Positions 6,868 to 8,286 of a DNA stretch of 8,286 nt are shown here, piece by piece. The stretch lies in the NCBI GenBank assembly GCA_023388035.1, contig JAEWGY010000096.1:1-8286 (forward strand), read 5' to 3'. A model generated the notes under the pieces. That model worked only from the letters and a program-made list of their open reading frames with translations, did no database searches and had not been told where the DNA came from. Position 1 is the stretch's first letter, and the number at the start of each line of letters is the position of its first letter. The DNA is from Bacillota bacterium (lineage in GTDB: Bacteria > Bacillota_I > Bacilli_A > Erysipelotrichales > Erysipelotrichaceae). The translations under genes were made by a program, and so were the position numbers.

Positions 6868-6880
6868 ATTATAAACCAAA
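6868..6880 (-). promoter_or_regulatory. Promoter -10 region of murF-ddl
   Basis: The minus strand reads TTTGGTTTATAAT (6880-6868) with a perfect TATAAT at 6873-6868. The expected start of transcription, seven bases on, is 6861, the A of the murF ATG. The -35 position (about 6896-6891, TTTTAA) matches the consensus poorly. The same 13 bases occur at the lipoprotein promoter at 8109-8121. Confidence 0.6.
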
Positions 6881-6900
6881 ATAAGCTATTTTAAAAATTA

Positions 6901-6909
6901 TGATAAAAT
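6901..6909 (+). promoter_or_regulatory. Extended -10 promoter of the HAD fusion gene
   Basis: TGATAAAAT (6901-6909) is an extended -10 element (TGnTAAAAT). No convincing -35 is visible. Transcription should start near 6916, giving a leader of about 12 bases that just holds the Shine-Dalgarno AAGGTG (6917-6922), 5 bases before the ATG. It is divergent from the murF promoter, with the two -10 boxes about 30 bases apart. Confidence 0.55.
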
Positions 6910-6927
6910 AAAAGCAAAGGTGAAAAG

Positions 6928-8085
6928 ATGTATAAGGGAATAATTTTTGATTTAGATGGTACATTACTTGATACCATTGATGATTTAAATGAAGCAGTTA
7001 ATATAGCACTTAGTAAATTTAATTTAAAGACAATTAATCGTGAACAAACTTTAAGATCAGTTGGCACAGGATTTAGAAATTTACTAGATAAGGCAGCTAG
7101 TTATGATTTAAACTATGACAAGACAGATTTAGATGACTTAGTTAAGGAATTTGAAATAGCCTATGCGATAAATTTTAAGGATAAGACTAAGGCCTATGAT
7201 GGGATATATGATCTTTTAAAAGAATTAAGTGATATAGAGTATCCCCTAGCAATCAATACTAATAAACGTGAATCTTATGCTAAAGAGCTTGTGAATTTAC
7301 ATTTTCCTGATATTAAATTTGATTTTATTATCGGTGAGAGTGAGGACTTTGCGAAAAAACCAGATCCTAGTGCAGCTAATATGATCATTGATAAGTGGAA
7401 ACTTGCAAAACATCAGGTTTTATATGTTGGTGATAGTGAGGTTGACTTACTAACTGCGATTAATGCTAATATTGATGCTGTTCATGTTTCATGGGGTTTT
7501 AGAAGTTATGAAGATGTATGTGAATTAGAATTTATCGAATCGGTTAAAAGCGTTGATCGCTTAAAAGCAATCATCTTAGATAAGCGTAAAATGGCTTATA
7601 TTGCATCACATTTTTTCAATGCAGCAATGTTTAATTGGACAGAGGAGCTGGCTAGTTATTTAGAAAGTAGTTTAGATCTTAAATTATATGTACCACAGCG
7701 TAATGATAGTATTAATGATAAAAAGAATAATGATGCGATAATTACCGATATAGCAATCTCTAAAGCAGATACTAAAATGCTTAGAAAGAGTGATATTTTA
7801 ATCGCTAATCTTGATGGTCTAACAATTGATGATGGGGTAGCTGGTGAGATTATGGCCTTTGGTATCATGAATGAGTTAGAAAAAGATTATGGCATTAAAA
7901 ATAATCGTTTAATTATTGGTATCTTAAGCGATATGAGACATTCAGGTAGTGGCGCTAATAGACTTTATCGTAATTTGATGATTATTGGTAAAATTAAGGA
8001 ACATGGTCAGATTTTATATACCTATCCAAAGGATCTAAGCTATCGTGAAGAATTAATTAACTTAATTAAAAATTTCGATAACTAA
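6928..8085 (+). CDS. Fusion of a HAD phosphatase (Gph/PGP-like) and a nucleoside 2-deoxyribosyltransferase-like domain
   Basis: A 385-residue cytoplasmic protein with two domains. Residues 1 to about 217 are a HAD hydrolase of the phosphoglycolate phosphatase type: DLDGTLLDT (8-16, nucleophile Asp8 and acid Asp10), motif II NTNK (110-113), motif III Lys144 in KKPDP (143-147), and motif IV GDSEVD (168-173). Residues about 222-383 resemble nucleoside 2-deoxyribosyltransferases: a first strand MAYIASHFF (222-230), KLYVPQR (252-258), SDILIANLDG (288-297) and DDGVAGEIMAFG (301-312), where Glu307 lies where the catalytic Glu of this family is expected. Such enzymes exchange bases between deoxynucleosides or hydrolyse deoxynucleotides. 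A dephosphorylation plus base-exchange role in nucleotide salvage or clean-up is inferred. The reading frame is continuous, and no Shine-Dalgarno precedes Met222 to suggest two genes. The HAD substrate cannot be told from the sequence. No terminator is seen before the next promoter. Confidence 0.85.
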   Translation: MYKGIIFDLDGTLLDTIDDLNEAVNIALSKFNLKTINREQTLRSVGTGFRNLLDKAASYDLNYDKTDLDDLVKEFEIAYAINFKDKTKAYDGIYDLLKELSDIEYPLAINTNKRESYAKELVNLHFPDIKFDFIIGESEDFAKKPDPSAANMIIDKWKLAKHQVLYVGDSEVDLLTAINANIDAVHVSWGFRSYEDVCELEFIESVKSVDRLKAIILDKRKMAYIASHFFNAAMFNWTEELASYLESSLDLKLYVPQRNDSINDKKNNDAIITDIAISKADTKMLRKSDILIANLDGLTIDDGVAGEIMAFGIMNELEKDYGIKNNRLIIGILSDMRHSGSGANRLYRNLMIIGKIKEHGQILYTYPKDLSYREELINLIKNFDN

Positions 8086-8092
8086 TGAAAAC

Positions 8093-8121
8093 TTGCTATT
8101 GAAAGTACTTTGGTTTATAAT
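8093..8121 (+). promoter_or_regulatory. Promoter of the last lipoprotein gene
   Basis: TTGCTA (8093-8098, 4 of 6 matches to the -35 consensus), a 17-base spacer and a perfect TATAAT (8116-8121) form a typical sigma-A promoter. Transcription should start near 8128, just before the Shine-Dalgarno AAAGGAG (8131-8137), leaving a leader of about 17 bases. Confidence 0.75.
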
Positions 8122-8144
8122 ATATTCACAAAAGGAGATTAAGA

Positions 8145-8286
8145 ATGAAAAAATTATTATCAACATTATTAGTTGGATTAATGTTTATTTCATTAGTTGC
8201 ATGTAGTCCTAAGAAAAATGAACAAGCTAAACCAACTACTGAAGAAAACAAAACAACTGAAGAAACAAAAACAACAACAAGTACAG
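8145..8286 (+). CDS. Lipoprotein of unknown function, N-terminal part (cut by window end)
   Basis: An open frame of 47 codons runs off the right edge. It begins with AAAGGAG (8131-8137) 7 bases before the ATG and a strong promoter further up, so it is a real gene. The protein starts MKKLLSTLLVGLMFISLVAC, a classic signal peptide with lipobox LVAC and Cys20 as the lipidation site. After the Cys comes a low-complexity Lys/Glu/Thr-rich linker, as in many membrane-anchored solute-binding proteins and other surface lipoproteins. The functional domain lies beyond the window, so no family can be named. The signal resembles that of the zinc-binding lipoprotein at the other end of the window, but that reflects general lipoprotein design, not homology. 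Confidence 0.85.
   Translation, partial: MKKLLSTLLVGLMFISLVACSPKKNEQAKPTTEENKTTEETKTTTST

Noticed and set aside
7656..7868. 70-residue minus-strand frame opposite the deoxyribosyltransferase domain
   Set aside because: Antisense shadow of a motif-bearing coding region with no start signals.
8052..8070. TTAATTAA repeated twice near the end of the HAD fusion gene
   Set aside because: Encodes Leu-Ile-Asn-Leu-Ile with AT-rich codons; no sign of a separate function.
8102..8111. Palindrome AAAGTACTTT between the HAD gene and the lipoprotein gene
   Set aside because: Too short for a terminator and lies within the promoter spacer; an operator is possible but a single 10-base AT-rich palindrome is not enough support.

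Overview
The window is AT-rich, densely packed DNA with strong AAGGAGG-type ribosome binding sites, TATAAT promoters, several Gram-positive lipoprotein signals (LVAC, LSAC) and cell-wall precursor genes. This points to a low-GC Bacillota with a peptidoglycan wall. A member of Erysipelotrichia or a related clostridial/bacillar lineage is my guess, but I cannot prove it. TGA is used as a stop (Fur-like gene, znuB, murF), so the code is standard code 11, not the Mollicutes code.

Layout. (1) Positions 1-3690, plus strand: a zinc-uptake operon. It starts with the tail of a Fur-family regulator (zinc-type CxxC at the end). This is followed by a zinc-binding lipoprotein (ZnuA fold with a ZinT domain nested inside it), the ATPase ZnuC, the permease ZnuB and a small lipoprotein resembling the DUF1980/YcgQ C-terminal domain. 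Every junction is an overlap or a gap of 0-2 bases, and a strong intrinsic terminator closes the operon. The regulator probably senses zinc, the lipoprotein captures zinc outside the membrane, and ZnuB/ZnuC pump it in. (2) Positions 3690-4532, plus strand: a monocistronic FRG-domain gene with its own extended -10 promoter placed so close to the ATG that the mRNA should be leaderless. (3) Positions 4486-6880, minus strand: murF and ddl, overlapping by ATGA, which make and attach the D-Ala-D-X dipeptide of the cell-wall precursor. Their promoter also appears to give a leaderless murF mRNA. The ligase has residues more like VanC/VanG-type ligases than ordinary Ddl. (4) Positions 6901-8085, plus strand: a divergently transcribed fusion of a HAD phosphatase and a nucleoside 2-deoxyribosyltransferase-like domain. 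(5) Positions 8093-8286: a good promoter and the start of another lipoprotein gene cut by the window edge.

The most noteworthy points are the nested ZnuA-ZinT architecture, the HAD-deoxyribosyltransferase fusion, the Van-like signature of the ligase, two apparently leaderless genes, and a convergent junction where each gene's terminator lies partly in the other gene's coding sequence. I saw no tRNA, rRNA, CRISPR array, insertion sequence or phage gene. No stretch over 300 bases lacks a gene.
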